64,000 nucleotides of DNA from Sphaerisporangium sp. TRM90804 (GCF_029846175.1 NZ_JARWAC010000015.1:62001-126000), one strand, 5' to 3'; positions 15,754 to 24,453 are shown, counted from the first letter of the stretch. Notes: a model not told the origin generated them from the letters alone. Numbers and translations: made by a program.

Positions 15754-16617
15754 CTAACCCGGCAGCGTCTCGCCGCCGATGGGGGCGAGGATCTCACCGG
15801 TGTAGTACGAGGACAGCCGGTCGGAGGCGAAGAAGACGAACGAAGGCGCGATCTCGTCGGGGTGGGCGGGGCGCTTCATGGGCACCTGCTCGCCGAACTT
15901 CTCGACCTTCTCCTCGGGGAAGGTCGAGGGGATCAGCGGGGTCCAGACCGGGCCGGGGGCCACCGCGTTGACGCGGATACCGCGCTCGACCAGGTTCTGC
16001 GCGAGCGCGTAGGTGAAGGCGTTGATCGCGCCCTTGGTGGCCGAGTAGTCGAGCAGCGTCTTGTTTCCGCGCAGGCCGTTGATCGAGGAGGTGTTGATGA
16101 TGGCGCCTCCCCTCGGGATGTGCCGCAGGGCCGCCTTGGTCACCCGGAAGTAGCTGTGGATGTTCACGGCGAACGTGCGCTCCCACTGCTCGTCGGACAG
16201 CTCCTCCAGCGACTGGACCGGCGCCTGTGTGGCCACGTTGTTGACGAGCACGTCCAGCCCGCCGAGCTCCTCGACGGTCCGCCGCACCACGTGCTCGCAG
16301 TGCTGGAGCTCGGCCAGGTCGCCGGGAATGGCGACGCAGCGGCGGCCGGCCTGTTCCACCAGGTTCCTGGTGTGCTCGGCGTCCTTGTGCTCGCTCAGGT
16401 AGGCGATGGCCACGTCCGCGCCCTCCTTGGCGAAGGCGACGGCCACGGCGCGCCCGATTCCGGAGTCGCCGCCGGTGACGAGGGCCCGCCTGCCCTCCAG
16501 CAGGCCGCGCCCGGCGTAGTCGCGCATCTCGTCTTCCGGCTCCGGGTGCATGTGGGCGGTGTGGCCCGGATACGGCTGGGTCTGCGCGGGCGGCGTCGAA
16601 GTCTGATCGTCTGACAT
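15754..16617 (-). CDS. Short-chain dehydrogenase/reductase (YghA/GsiB-like)
   Basis: A 287-residue oxidoreductase of the extended stress-type SDR group. An N-terminal tail (PGHTAHMHPEPEDEMRDY) precedes the Rossmann domain. The cofactor motif is TGGDSGIGR, the NNVA structural motif is present, and the catalytic triad is visible as Ser (NTSS), Tyr and Lys (YSATK). The substrate is not predictable; relatives act on sugars or aldehydes and are often general-stress induced. It sits in a run of minus-strand stress genes with Mn catalase next upstream. Confidence 0.9.
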   Translation of the reverse strand: MSDDQTSTPPAQTQPYPGHTAHMHPEPEDEMRDYAGRGLLEGRRALVTGGDSGIGRAVAVAFAKEGADVAIAYLSEHKDAEHTRNLVEQAGRRCVAIPGDLAELQHCEHVVRRTVEELGGLDVLVNNVATQAPVQSLEELSDEQWERTFAVNIHSYFRVTKAALRHIPRGGAIINTSSINGLRGNKTLLDYSATKGAINAFTYALAQNLVERGIRVNAVAPGPVWTPLIPSTFPEEKVEKFGEQVPMKRPAHPDEIAPSFVFFASDRLSSYYTGEILAPIGGETLPG

Positions 16618-16700
16618 TCTCGCCGGTTACCCCCGCCTGGCCACGGCAAACGGCGACCCGGCGGCCCCGGCGCGGGCGCGCGGCCCGCGCCGGGGGATGG

Positions 16701-17600
16701 TCAGGTGAGCTTGTCCTTCAGCTTGCCGAGCGGGCCGGCCTCGGTGCCGAGGGCGGGCCCGCGCGGCTCGCCCAGGCTGCCGTCGTAGGTGGCGTAGAGC
16801 TTGGGATCGGGCGGCGGGGGCGACCCGATGCCGCCGAGCGGCTGCGGGTCGAGCAGGTAGGAGAACTCGTGCCGGCCGTCCGGCTGCGGGCCGGACGCCC
16901 AGCCGCCCTGCGTCCCCTCGGTGCCCTCCGACAGGTCCCAGATCGTGGAGGCGTGCTCGGCGTGCTCCTCGTCGAACAGCGCGTCGGGGGCGACGACCCC
17001 CTCCAGGCCGTCCGCCTGGAGCTCCTCGATCGCCTTCAGCCACAGGTTCTGGTGCAGGGTGTCACGGGCGAGGTTGAACTTCAGCATGTCCTTGACGCCC
17101 GGGTCGTCGGTCATGTTGTACAGGCGGGCGGTCTGCAGACGGCCCTGGGCCTCGGCGGCGACGTTGGCGTGGAAGTCCGCGAGCAGGTTGCCGCTGGCGA
17201 TGACGAAGCGGCCGTTCCACGGATAACCGTTGCTGTCGGCCGGCAGCGCGCCGCCGCCGGCGACGATGACCTGTTGCGGGTCCATGCCGCCGAGCACCGC
17301 CCCCACCACGGGGTCGGCCATCGCCATCTTGGTCACCGCGGTGGCCGGAGCGCCTTCCAGCAGACGGGCGATCATCGTGGCGATCATCTCGACGTGACCG
17401 ATCTCCTCGGTCGCGATGTCCATGATCAGATCTTTGTACTTGCCGGCCATCCGGCAGTTCCACCCCTGGAACAGGTACTGCATGGTGACGGTCATCTCGC
17501 CGTACGCGCCGCCGAGCAGTTCCTGAAGCTTGTGCGCGTAGACGGGGTCCGGCTTCTCGGGCTTCGCTTCGTACTGCAGGTGCTTGGTGTGCAGGAACAT
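16701..17600 (-). CDS. Manganese catalase
   Basis: A 299-residue dimanganese catalase that breaks down hydrogen peroxide in the cytosol. ATG 17600 (MFLHTKHLQYE) has GAGGAG upstream; a longer in-frame extension is not supported. Metal-binding residues appear in the ferritin-like helices: Glu in GGAYGEMTVTMQYL, the Glu and His in IATEEIGHVEM, and Glu/His further on (AAEAQGRL and ARDTLHQNLW). The C-terminus carries the usual Pro-rich wrap (GGIGSPPPPDPKLYATYDG). Length is normal for the family. Confidence 0.93.
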   Translation of the reverse strand: MFLHTKHLQYEAKPEKPDPVYAHKLQELLGGAYGEMTVTMQYLFQGWNCRMAGKYKDLIMDIATEEIGHVEMIATMIARLLEGAPATAVTKMAMADPVVGAVLGGMDPQQVIVAGGGALPADSNGYPWNGRFVIASGNLLADFHANVAAEAQGRLQTARLYNMTDDPGVKDMLKFNLARDTLHQNLWLKAIEELQADGLEGVVAPDALFDEEHAEHASTIWDLSEGTEGTQGGWASGPQPDGRHEFSYLLDPQPLGGIGSPPPPDPKLYATYDGSLGEPRGPALGTEAGPLGKLKDKLT

Positions 17601-17775
17601 CGACCGCTCCTCGTGTCGGACTCGTCGCGGAGCCGCACGGAGCCGCACACCGCCCTCCGGCACCCAGCACGACCACGCTCGTGGATCTTTCCGGGGGGCA
17701 CACGGAGATTCCACCACAAGCGGCGACGACATCAGCGAACCGACACACCCCGCGCCCGGCGGCCGGGCCGGGCGA

Positions 17776-18219
17776 TCAGCAGACGGCCTCCGCGTCCGCG
17801 AAGCACAGGCGGGCGCCGACCTGGGCCGCCAGCTCGAACTGGTCGTAGTAGATGCGGTGGCTGACGATGAGCCCGTCCTCCACGTAGGAGACGCTGCACG
17901 CTCGGATGGCGATCGGCCGTAGCGTCGCCTCGATCACCCCGCCGCCCGGTACCAGCCACGGCCCCTTGTGGGTGCCGGTGAGCGTGTACTCCGCCGCCAG
18001 AGAGTCGATCGTCGGGAGCACCGACTGCGGCGTGCACCGGGAGTCGGGGAACGCCTCCATGAACTGGCCGTAGTACGAGGCGATCTCGTCTCGCTCCTGT
18101 CCGATGCCGTCCGGCGCGACCAGGACCGCGTGCAAACCGAAGCAGTTGCCCAGCTCGTCCAGGTCGTGGCGGTTGAACGCCTTGCGAAGGCGGTCCAGAC
18201 AGTGGATGACATCAGACAT
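17776..18219 (-). CDS. SnoaL-like (NTF2-fold) protein
   Basis: A 147-residue single-domain protein with the SnoaL/NTF2-like pattern: an N-terminal helix pair (LRKAFNRHDLDELGNCFG), a central strand set and the ending VEDGLIVSHRIYYDQFELAAQVG. Family members are small cyclases, isomerases or ligand-binding proteins; the substrate here cannot be told. There is no polyketide cluster nearby. Confidence 0.82.
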   Translation of the reverse strand: MSDVIHCLDRLRKAFNRHDLDELGNCFGLHAVLVAPDGIGQERDEIASYYGQFMEAFPDSRCTPQSVLPTIDSLAAEYTLTGTHKGPWLVPGGGVIEATLRPIAIRACSVSYVEDGLIVSHRIYYDQFELAAQVGARLCFADAEAVC

Positions 18220-18360
18220 CGGGCTGGTCCTTCTTCCGGGGGGCGTCGGAGACCGGTTTCATGCGGTCTGACGGAAATGTCTCTTTCATCACAATAGCCG
18301 CAGTTTGGTGCTGCGGCGAGAGGGGGACGGCCAGGTGATGGACGGGGCCGGAAACGACGA

Positions 18361-18386
18361 CGGGCACCCTCGTGGGAGGGTGCCCG
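18361..18386 (-). terminator. Hairpin downstream of tRNA-Lys
   Basis: Perfect 11-bp inverted repeat CGGGCACCCTC/GAGGGTGCCCG with a GTGG loop, ten bases past the encoded CCA of the minus-strand tRNA. Position fits a terminator although there is no T-run, as usual in high-GC actinobacteria. Confidence 0.75.
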
Positions 18387-18398
18387 ATGATGCCGTGG

Positions 18399-18472
18399 TG
18401 CGCCGCCAGGGACTCGAACCCCGGACCCGCTGATTAAGAGTCAGCTGCTCTAACCAACTGAGCTAGCGGCGC
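18399..18472 (-). tRNA. tRNA-Lys (anticodon CTT)
   Basis: Cloverleaf read on the minus strand: acceptor GCGCCGC/GCGGCGC, D-arm with GCTCAGTTGGTTAGAGC, anticodon loop CTCTTAA giving anticodon CTT for Lys codon AAG, T-arm GGGGTTCGAACCCC, discriminator A. CCA is encoded at 18398-18396. The 74-base gene is identical to the one at 45267-45340. Confidence 0.97.
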
Positions 18473-18709
18473 GAGTGACACGTCTAGGTTAGCGGTACTA
18501 CGGGGGTGCCTGTGCCGGCGGGCCGCCCGCCGGCGTTCCCCGGGCGTTTCTTCCGTGACCGGCCCGGGACGGATCCCCCCTGGTGGGCGGGGGTTGATCG
18601 GCCGGGCTGTCCTCAGGGTAAGGCGGCTCTGCCGGCGGCACGACGTTTGCCGCGGGCCGGCCGGGTAGGCGGAAGGGTGCCCGACGAATCCAATCGAAGG
18701 GAGCAGGAA

Positions 18710-19075
18710 ATGCAGCAGGATCTGTGGACCTACAGCCCGGCCCTGACCGGCACCGGCCAGAGTTTCGACGTGGTGGGCTACCACGTGGAGGCCACCGACG
18801 GCAGGATCGGCTCCATCGACGACGCGACGTACGAGGTCGGCGAGAGCTATCTGATCGTCGACACCGGCCCCTGGATCTTCGGCAAGAAGGTCCTCCTCCC
18901 CGCGAGCACGGTCACGCAGGTGGACCCGCAGGAGAAGAAGGTCTTCGTCGCCCGCACCAAGCAGGAGATCAAGGACGCGCCGGAGTTCGACGAGGCCGGC
19001 TACAAGGAGACCGCCTACCGCGACAAGGTTGGCGAGTACTACGGCCGGTTCCCCTTCGGGCCCGGCACCATCTGA
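18710..19075 (+). CDS. PRC-barrel domain protein
   Basis: A 121-residue cytosolic protein; ATG 18710 has AGGGAG and AGGA upstream. The PRC-barrel core runs from DVVGYHVEATDGRIGSIDD to about residue 75 and contains the LIVDTGPWIFGKKVLLP strand. A charged tail with FDEAGYKETAYRDKVGEYY follows. Single PRC-barrel proteins of this kind are common in actinobacterial stress regions; the partner is unknown. A strong hairpin follows the gene. Confidence 0.88.
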   Translation: MQQDLWTYSPALTGTGQSFDVVGYHVEATDGRIGSIDDATYEVGESYLIVDTGPWIFGKKVLLPASTVTQVDPQEKKVFVARTKQEIKDAPEFDEAGYKETAYRDKVGEYYGRFPFGPGTI

Positions 19076-19126
19076 CGGGCGCCGCACGACGGCCCGTCGG
19101 CCAAGCCAGAGACACCCTGTACGAGG

Positions 19127-19154
19127 GAAGGCCGCGCCTCACGGCGCGGCCTTC
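19127..19154 (+). terminator. Perfect hairpin after PRC-barrel gene
   Basis: GAAGGCCGCGCC and GGCGCGGCCTTC form a 12-bp perfect stem with a TCAC loop, between the convergent PRC-barrel gene and the nucleotidyltransferase-like gene, so it may serve both strands. Confidence 0.8.
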
Positions 19155-19188
19155 GGTCGTGTACGGCTCCAGCTCCGCCGGAGGAGCG

Positions 19189-19863
19189 TCAGGGCCAGGT
19201 CGTGTCGGCGTTGTCGGCCGGCGGCTTGGGGCACGCCACGCCGAGCCGGTCGAGCAGAGTGAGGAAGGTGGAGGCGTACGGCGACACCGAGGCGGCGACC
19301 GCCACCTGGTCCCAGTTCACCTGCTCCCGCAGCGCGCGCACCTGCGGCAGGATCGAGCCGTAGTCGCAGCTGTGCTCGGACATCGGCAGAATCCACGAGA
19401 TCACGAGATCGGTGGCGTCCATCACGGGCACGCTCAGCGCCCCGGTGTTGATCATCTGGGCGCGTGCGATCATCTCGGGGGTGATCGCGCGCTCCTCGAT
19501 CCTGAAGATCAGATCTACCAGCGTGTCCTGCTCGTCGAAGGCCTTGACCAGCCAGTCCTCCGGCGGCTTGGCGGTGCGGAACCCCTCCTTCCTCAGAACC
19601 TCCAGGGCGCGGGGGACGTCCTCCTCGACCAGCACGAAGTCGACGTCGTGCAGCGATGGGGCGGCCCCCCTCGCGTAGGCGGCGCACCCTCCGGCGAGGG
19701 CGAACCTCACGCCCTCGCTCTTGAGCACGGATCCGGCGCGCTTCAACGTGTCGATGATCGCGTCGGTGACCTCATGCGTATGACTGCCCAACGACTCCCC
19801 CAAACCGCAGTGGAAGCTAGAAGATCGACCCTCCGTACCCGCCCTTTCCCGGCCCAAACGCAC
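19189..19863 (-). CDS. Nucleotidyltransferase-fold family protein
   Basis: Up to 224 residues from GTG 19863. The true start is probably further in, because this one lies only 35 bases from the divergent next gene and the first 30 residues look non-coding; VTDAIIDTLKRAG is near the natural N-terminus. The core matches minimal nucleotidyltransferase-type proteins: LAGGCAAYARG followed by HDVDFVLVEED (the DxD metal pair), then helical parts. No toxin or antitoxin partner is adjacent. Substrate unknown. Confidence 0.72.
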   Translation of the reverse strand: MRLGRERAGTEGRSSSFHCGLGESLGSHTHEVTDAIIDTLKRAGSVLKSEGVRFALAGGCAAYARGAAPSLHDVDFVLVEEDVPRALEVLRKEGFRTAKPPEDWLVKAFDEQDTLVDLIFRIEERAITPEMIARAQMINTGALSVPVMDATDLVISWILPMSEHSCDYGSILPQVRALREQVNWDQVAVAASVSPYASTFLTLLDRLGVACPKPPADNADTTWP

Positions 19864-19898
19864 GGCATGGCGGGGCGCGCGCAGGGTAGGCGCGAGAT

Positions 19899-20417
19899 AT
19901 GACCAACAACCTCACCGATACCCTCCGCAAAGCGGAGCACGCCTACGCGAACGGGGCTGAACGGCCACTCGGCTCCTATCTACGCGTCCTGGGCGTTTAC
20001 GGGGGAGCCGTCGCGGGGCTGCTGGCGGTCGGAAAGCTGACGGGCGCGAAGGCGCCCGAGCGCGTCTCCGTGATGGACCTCGCGCTGATGGGCCTGACCA
20101 CGCACCGCCTGTCGCGGACGCTCGCCAAGGACGCGGTGACCAGCCCGCTGCGGGCGCCCTTCACCCGCTACACCGGGGTTAGCGGGCCCGCCGAGCTGAA
20201 GGAGGAGGTGCGCGGGCACGGCACGAAGCACGCCATGGGCGAGCTGCTCACCTGCCCCTTCTGCCTCTCCCAGTGGATCGCCACCGCCTACGCCGCCGGC
20301 CTGGTGTTCGCCCCCGGCGTCACCCGGCTCGCCGGCGCCGTGATGTCCGCCGTCGCCGTCTCCGACTGGCTCCAGCTCGGGTACGCGCGCCTGATGAAGG
20401 CGGCGGAGGGGTCATGA
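19899..20417 (+). CDS. DUF1360 membrane protein
   Basis: A 172-residue protein with three or four hydrophobic segments (VYGGAVAGLLAVGKL, ATAYAAGLVFAPG, AGAVMSAVAVSDWLQL). The family signature TCPFCLSQW is present at residues about 119-127. DUF1360 proteins are small membrane proteins, one of them linked to Bacillus sporulation; the role in actinobacteria is not known. The stop overlaps the start of the next gene by four bases (ATGA), so they are coupled. Confidence 0.85.
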   Translation: MTNNLTDTLRKAEHAYANGAERPLGSYLRVLGVYGGAVAGLLAVGKLTGAKAPERVSVMDLALMGLTTHRLSRTLAKDAVTSPLRAPFTRYTGVSGPAELKEEVRGHGTKHAMGELLTCPFCLSQWIATAYAAGLVFAPGVTRLAGAVMSAVAVSDWLQLGYARLMKAAEGS

Positions 20418-20659
20418 GCGAGATCTCGTTCGGCACGCTGAAGGCGCTGCAGGAGACCCCGTACGCCAAACGGCTGGCGCTCGCCCTGCTCACCCTGCTG
20501 GCCTGCACCCTGCTGAGCGTGGTGGCGGGCCAGGCGGGAGCCGCCTGGCTCACCGTGCTGCTGGGGATCATGGCGTACGCGGCCCTGGGGGCCGCGCTCG
20601 TGACGGTCAGGCGGATGGTTGTGACTTACCGCCGCAGAAGGGGCCGTACCCCCAGGTAA
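20414..20659 (+). CDS. Small two-helix membrane protein
   Basis: An 81-residue protein starting inside the previous stop (ATGA). Two membrane helices (LALALLTLLACTLLSVVAG and WLTVLLGIMAYAALGAALV) end in a basic tail (VTYRRRRGRTPR), so both termini are likely cytoplasmic. I do not recognise a named family. Probably works with the DUF1360 protein. Confidence 0.75.
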   Translation: MSEISFGTLKALQETPYAKRLALALLTLLACTLLSVVAGQAGAAWLTVLLGIMAYAALGAALVTVRRMVVTYRRRRGRTPR

Positions 20660-20767
20660 CGCCCACAGGCGTATGGTTCTGGCCTACCGGCGCGGATGAG
20701 TGGACTCCGAGGCGCCGGTCAGGCGTACGGTTCGGGCCTTCGGGCCTGGAAGGAGCAAGACCCCCCG

Positions 20768-21286
20768 ATGACGTTGAGTGACCTCCCCCCGACCCCCGCC
20801 CCCGACCCCGAGTCCGACGAGACCCACAAGGAACGGGTCGACCGCGAGCTCGGCGAGCTGCTCCAGGGGTTGCGGGTCGCGGCGACGGGTGTGCAGGTGC
20901 TGTTCGCCTTCCTGCTCACCCTTCCCTTCTCCGCCGGGTTCGACAAGGTCGACCAGACGGGCCGCTGGCTGTTCTACGTGGCGATGCTGAGCGCGGCGAT
21001 CGCTTCCATCTGCTTCATCGCCCCGGCCACCCAGCACCGCATCATGTTCCGCAGCAAGCTCAAGGAGCTGATGCTCCACCGGGCCAACCGGCTCAGCGTG
21101 GTGGGCGGCATCGCGCTCGCCCTCGCCCTGACCTGCTCGACGGGACTGGTCGTCGAGTCCTACCTCGGCACGCTGCCCGCGGCCCTGCTGGCCGGCGCCG
21201 TGGCGGGGCTGAGCGCCTGGCTCTGGTTCGTCCAGCCGCTCGTCACGCTGTCGCGCCACGGCGGGAGCACGCGCGACAGCGTCTGA
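20768..21286 (+). CDS. DUF6328-like membrane protein
   Basis: A 172-residue protein; ATG 20768 follows AAGGAG at some distance. The conserved start of the family is ERVDRELGELLQGLRVAATGVQVLFAF, followed by four membrane segments in two pairs separated by ATQHRIMFRSKLKEL. No enzymatic motif. It belongs to the group of small actinobacterial membrane proteins of unknown function that fill this stretch. Confidence 0.8.
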   Translation: MTLSDLPPTPAPDPESDETHKERVDRELGELLQGLRVAATGVQVLFAFLLTLPFSAGFDKVDQTGRWLFYVAMLSAAIASICFIAPATQHRIMFRSKLKELMLHRANRLSVVGGIALALALTCSTGLVVESYLGTLPAALLAGAVAGLSAWLWFVQPLVTLSRHGGSTRDSV

Positions 21287-21489
21287 CCGGCTCCCACGGG
21301 GCGCACGCGGGCGCCCCGGAACGACGCGCACCGGCGCATGACGGGCGCTTCTCACGGCACTGACCCTGGGAGGCGCCCGTTTGCCATGGTCGGCGGCCCG
21401 CTTGGCTGTGACTTCACCATTGCTCGCGCGATAGCAAGAGTTGATCCGCAAAAACGTTAAAGGCTCATTTGTCAGGGCAATGGATGTCC

Positions 21490-21639
21490 ATGGCTACACT
21501 TCTTTGGATCATCGCCGTCGTACTGGTCATCGCCGGGATCTACGTCATCCTGGCACGCCGCGATCTCCTGTGGGGGATCGTCCTCATCGTCCTCGGATTC
21601 CTCGTCGGCCCGGGTGGCGTCAGCATCTTCAATCCTTAA
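21490..21639 (+). CDS. GPGG-motif small membrane protein
   Basis: A 49-residue protein too short for routine gene calling. It has two membrane helices (LLWIIAVVLVIAGIYVIL and LLWGIVLIVLGFLVG) and ends GPGGVSIFNP, the signature of the GPGG-motif small membrane protein family of actinobacteria. The stretch just before it is unusually AT-rich (21415-21480) and likely holds its promoter. Function unknown. Confidence 0.85.
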   Translation: MATLLWIIAVVLVIAGIYVILARRDLLWGIVLIVLGFLVGPGGVSIFNP

Positions 21640-21997
21640 CAACACAGAAAGCGCAACGAGTGGACCGCGGTAGCGGCGGGCCGGCCTAGCCGGTCCGCCG
21701 GCGGACGTCACCGGCTGCCGTGCCGCTCGAATAGCACCTGACCGGCGGGTCCTGCCGTCGGTGAGCCACGCCCTCAAGCCACGGCCCGTCCCGGCCGTCG
21801 GCCGATGTCCCCTGCGCACGATACGCCGCAGGTTTCCGATGAATACGTACTTGTCCTGACAGCATCTATCCCAAGAACTCCGCTGAGCCGCCGAGGGAGA
21901 ACCCGGCGGCTCAGCGGCATTTCCACGCCCGGAGCCGAGTGGCCCGGCCCGGCGGCGGGTCGCCCGGGCGGACTCTCCGGCTCGCCCGGGCGGACTC
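21640..21997. other. Gene-free stretch with one strong hairpin
   Basis: About 360 bases between the GPGG gene and the convergent metallophosphoesterase gene. It holds the 14-bp hairpin at 21880-21917 and a 15-base direct repeat (GCCCGGGCGGACTCT) at 21962 and 21983. No gene seen. Confidence 0.5.
21880..21917 (+). terminator. 14-bp perfect hairpin between convergent genes
   Basis: CCGCTGAGCCGCCG and CGGCGGCTCAGCGG pair over 14 bases with a ten-base loop, followed by CATTTCC on the plus strand. Likely terminator for the GPGG gene and possibly for the convergent gene. Confidence 0.75.
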
Positions 21998-22738
21998 TCA
22001 ACAGCTTTCGGGGTCCTCGCCGCCGAGGCAGTAGACGGCGTACGCGCGGCCCAGCACGGGCAGGGCGACGTTGCGGACGCGGATGCCTCCGGGCGTCACG
22101 CCCTTCTCCTCGCCGGCGTGCGCGTGCCCGTGGATGAACAGGTCGGCCCCCTCGGAGTCCACCGCCTCGGCCAGCAGGTAGCTGCCGAGGAAGGGGTAGA
22201 TCTCCAGTGGCTCGCCCGCCAGGGTGTCCTTGACCGGGGAGTAGTGGCTCAGCACGACCCGGTAGTCGGCGTCCAGGCCCTTCAAAGCCTTCTGCCACAG
22301 GTCGGCGATCTCCCTGGTGTGCCGGACGAACGCCTTCATCTCCGGCTCGCCGAACTCGCTCGCGCACTTGCCGGCGAAGCCGCCGCCGAAGCCCTTGCCG
22401 CCGACCAGGCCGAGCCGCACGCCATCGGGCCCGCACTCGACGATCGTGGAATCGTCCTGGAGCACCTGGATGCCGGCCTCGCGCAGCAGGTCGGCGACCT
22501 CCTCCTCGGCGTCGGACTGGTAGTCGTGGTTGCCCAGCACGGTCACCACCGGCACGGGCAGGTCGCGGAACTCCTCGGCGACGATGCGCCCCTCCTCCGG
22601 CGTGCCGTGGCGGGTGAGATCCCCGGCGATCAGCAGGACGTCGGCGCGCTCCTCGATGCCGTCCAGCGTCCGCCGGTACCGCCCGCGGATGTCCTCCCCG
22701 AGGTGCACGTCACCGACGGCGGCGACTCGGATCTTCAC
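21998..22738 (-). CDS. Calcineurin-like metallophosphoesterase
   Basis: A 246-residue phosphoesterase with all metal-binding motifs: GDVHLG, GDLTRHG, GNHDY, a His in VVLSHYSP and HGHAH. The GDVH/GDL start places it with small cytosolic phosphodiesterases. Substrate unknown. The start codon overlaps the stop of the BON-domain gene (22735-22738), so the two form an operon. Confidence 0.9.
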   Translation of the reverse strand: MKIRVAAVGDVHLGEDIRGRYRRTLDGIEERADVLLIAGDLTRHGTPEEGRIVAEEFRDLPVPVVTVLGNHDYQSDAEEEVADLLREAGIQVLQDDSTIVECGPDGVRLGLVGGKGFGGGFAGKCASEFGEPEMKAFVRHTREIADLWQKALKGLDADYRVVLSHYSPVKDTLAGEPLEIYPFLGSYLLAEAVDSEGADLFIHGHAHAGEEKGVTPGGIRVRNVALPVLGRAYAVYCLGGEDPESC

Positions 22739-23013
22739 AGGGTCTCCTCCTCACCCGGTTCCCTGACCTCCACCACGGTGACCTCGTTGTGCACCGTCAG
22801 GCCGGGCGCCGTCTCACCGGCCACGGCCGCCACCTGGCGACGGCGCTCGCCGCCCTCGACCTTTCCACGCAGGTAGAGCTGGTCGCCGCGGATGTCGACC
22901 CGGATCCCCAGCTCGTGGGTGCGGTCGTCCTCGGCGAGCGCCCGCTGGACGCGGGCGGCCACGTAATGCGGTGCGTCGGGGTGTGGCGCTTCATGATGTC
23001 GAGCGTCGGACAT
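22735..23013 (-). CDS. BON-domain protein
   Basis: A 92-residue protein with a single BON domain: VAARVQRALAEDDRTHELGI, then IRGDQLYLRGKVEGGERR and a final strand LTVHNEVTVVEV. No signal peptide is present, so unlike OsmY it should be cytosolic. BON domains bind phospholipid or other ligands. Four-base overlap with the phosphoesterase gene downstream. Confidence 0.87.
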   Translation of the reverse strand: MSDARHHEAPHPDAPHYVAARVQRALAEDDRTHELGIRVDIRGDQLYLRGKVEGGERRRQVAAVAGETAPGLTVHNEVTVVEVREPGEEETL

Positions 23014-23334
23014 CGGTTACCCCCTCCGATCGGATACCGTCTCGCCTGCCCGTCATGGCGAGGGCGAAACGGGAGAGGTTTGGTCCCTCGATTCGAGGAT
23101 AAAACGGTGCCCTGACCGTGTTTGTCGGTGTAGCGCGCTTCGCCACCGCCGGTACGGCGCGGCGGAAAGCGCTCGCCGGCGACCCGTCATGGTCACAACT
23201 GAAGACCGCCGAAGCCCGCCGCGGCCGGACACCCGCGACACGCGCCCGCGCGCCGCGCGCGTGCCCATGCCGGGCCGCCGATCCGGCTCTCGAAGCCGGA
23301 CACACAGGCGAATCGGCCGACCAGGAGGAGACCG
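23014..23334. other. Divergent gap between BON gene and glycosyltransferase
   Basis: About 320 bases that must carry both promoters. No gene or clear operator was recognised; only the strong AGGAGGAG ribosome site at 23323-23330, which belongs to the relic ORF at 23335. Confidence 0.4.
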
Positions 23335-23385
23335 GTGAAGATCGCGATGGTGTCCGGGCACGCGAGCCCCCTCTCCCCACGATGA
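23335..23385 (+). pseudogene. 16-codon N-terminal relic of a GT4 glycosyltransferase
   Basis: Behind a perfect AGGAGGAG site, GTG 23335 opens the peptide MKIAMVSGHASPLSPR and stops with a TGA that overlaps the ATG of the GT9 gene (ATGA). The first 13 residues match the characteristic start of actinobacterial GT4 glycosyltransferases (MKIAMVSEHASPL). The rest of that gene appears deleted. The short ORF may still couple ribosomes into the GT9 gene. Confidence 0.6.
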
Positions 23386-24278
23386 GCCTCGCGCTGGTGC
23401 TACGCGCTCGGGGCATCGGGGACCTGCTCACCGCCGTCCCCGCCCTCCGCGCGCTGCGCCGCGGCGGCCTCAGCGTCGCCCTGGCGGCGCCCGAGTGCCT
23501 GCGCGACCTGGCCGCGCTGACCGGCGCGGTCGACCACATCCATCCCACGTCCGGCCTGGACGCCTTCACGTGGAACGGCCGGCGGCCGGACGTGGCGGTC
23601 AACATGCACGGACGCGGGCCGCTCAGCCACCGCCTGCTCATGGACGCGCGCCCGCTGCGGCTGTGGGCCTACGCCAACCCCGCGTTCCCCCGGCTGAAGG
23701 GCCCGCGCTGGCAGGAGCACGACCACGAGGTGGAACGCTGGTGCCGGCTCGTCAGGTGGTACGGCTCGCGCCCCGACCCCGCCGACCTCCTGCTGTCCGC
23801 GCCCGCCCACCCCTCCCCCGCCCCCGGCGGCGTGGTGATCCACCCGGGCGGGGACGACCCGGCGCGGCGCTGGCCGCCCGACCGCTTCGCCCAGGTCGCG
23901 CGTGCCGTGGCCGCGGAGGGCCTGCGCGTGGTGGTGACCGGCGGCGCCCGGGAGCGTCCCATGGCCCTGCTCGTCGCCGCCCAGGCCGTGCTGCCGCCGT
24001 CGGCGGTGCTCGCCGGGCGCACGTCGCTGGGCGAGCTGTGCGCCCTGGTGGCCGGCGCGCGGCTGGTGATCAGCGGGGACACCGGCATGGCCCGCCTGGC
24101 CACCGCCTACGGCACCCCGTCGGTCGCCGTCTTCGGGCCCCGGCCGCCGGGCCGCTGGGGCCCGCCGCCCGACCGGCCCCAGCACCTGGTGCTCGCCGGG
24201 GGCGGCGATCCGCGCGCGGTCGCCGTGGCCGACGTCGTCTCCGCCGCCCGAAAGGCCCTGTCGGCGCCGGTCCGCTGA
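23382..24278 (+). CDS. Glycosyltransferase family 9 (heptosyltransferase-like)
   Basis: A 298-residue GT-B enzyme. ATG 23382 gives the typical start LVLRARGIGDLLTAVPALRAL. The nucleotide-sugar half carries VVIHPGGDDPARRWPPDRFAQVA and ISGDTGMARLATAYGTPSVAVFGP. Such enzymes transfer heptose-like or other sugars from nucleotide donors; in actinobacteria the acceptor is usually unknown. It would be translated by coupling from the relic GT4 ORF just upstream. Homologous loci usually contain more sugar genes, which are missing here. Confidence 0.88.
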   Translation: MSLALVLRARGIGDLLTAVPALRALRRGGLSVALAAPECLRDLAALTGAVDHIHPTSGLDAFTWNGRRPDVAVNMHGRGPLSHRLLMDARPLRLWAYANPAFPRLKGPRWQEHDHEVERWCRLVRWYGSRPDPADLLLSAPAHPSPAPGGVVIHPGGDDPARRWPPDRFAQVARAVAAEGLRVVVTGGARERPMALLVAAQAVLPPSAVLAGRTSLGELCALVAGARLVISGDTGMARLATAYGTPSVAVFGPRPPGRWGPPPDRPQHLVLAGGGDPRAVAVADVVSAARKALSAPVR

Positions 24279-24453
24279 CCCATGCCCCGGCGGCGGCGCA
24301 GGTTTGGACCCGGGCCTGCACGGTAGCTCGAAGACGACGTCACGCGGCGAAAGGTCAGGACGGTGCCATCCCGCCGGCCCCGTGGTACGCCCGGGACCGC
24401 ACATGACGTCAGGTTTGTCGGGTAGGGGAGGATCAGCAGAAAGGGGGACCCGG

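Noticed and set aside
15576-15797. Minus-strand 73-residue ORF over the promoter/operator region
   Set aside because: It crosses a strong promoter and overlaps the SDR 3' end; composition is that of a chance ORF.
17776-18219. Polyketide cyclase of a biosynthetic cluster
   Set aside because: SnoaL-like proteins are very common in actinomycetes and no polyketide genes are near.
18399-18472. Integration site (attB) of a mobile element at the tRNA
   Set aside because: No direct repeat of the tRNA 3' end and no integrase within the window.
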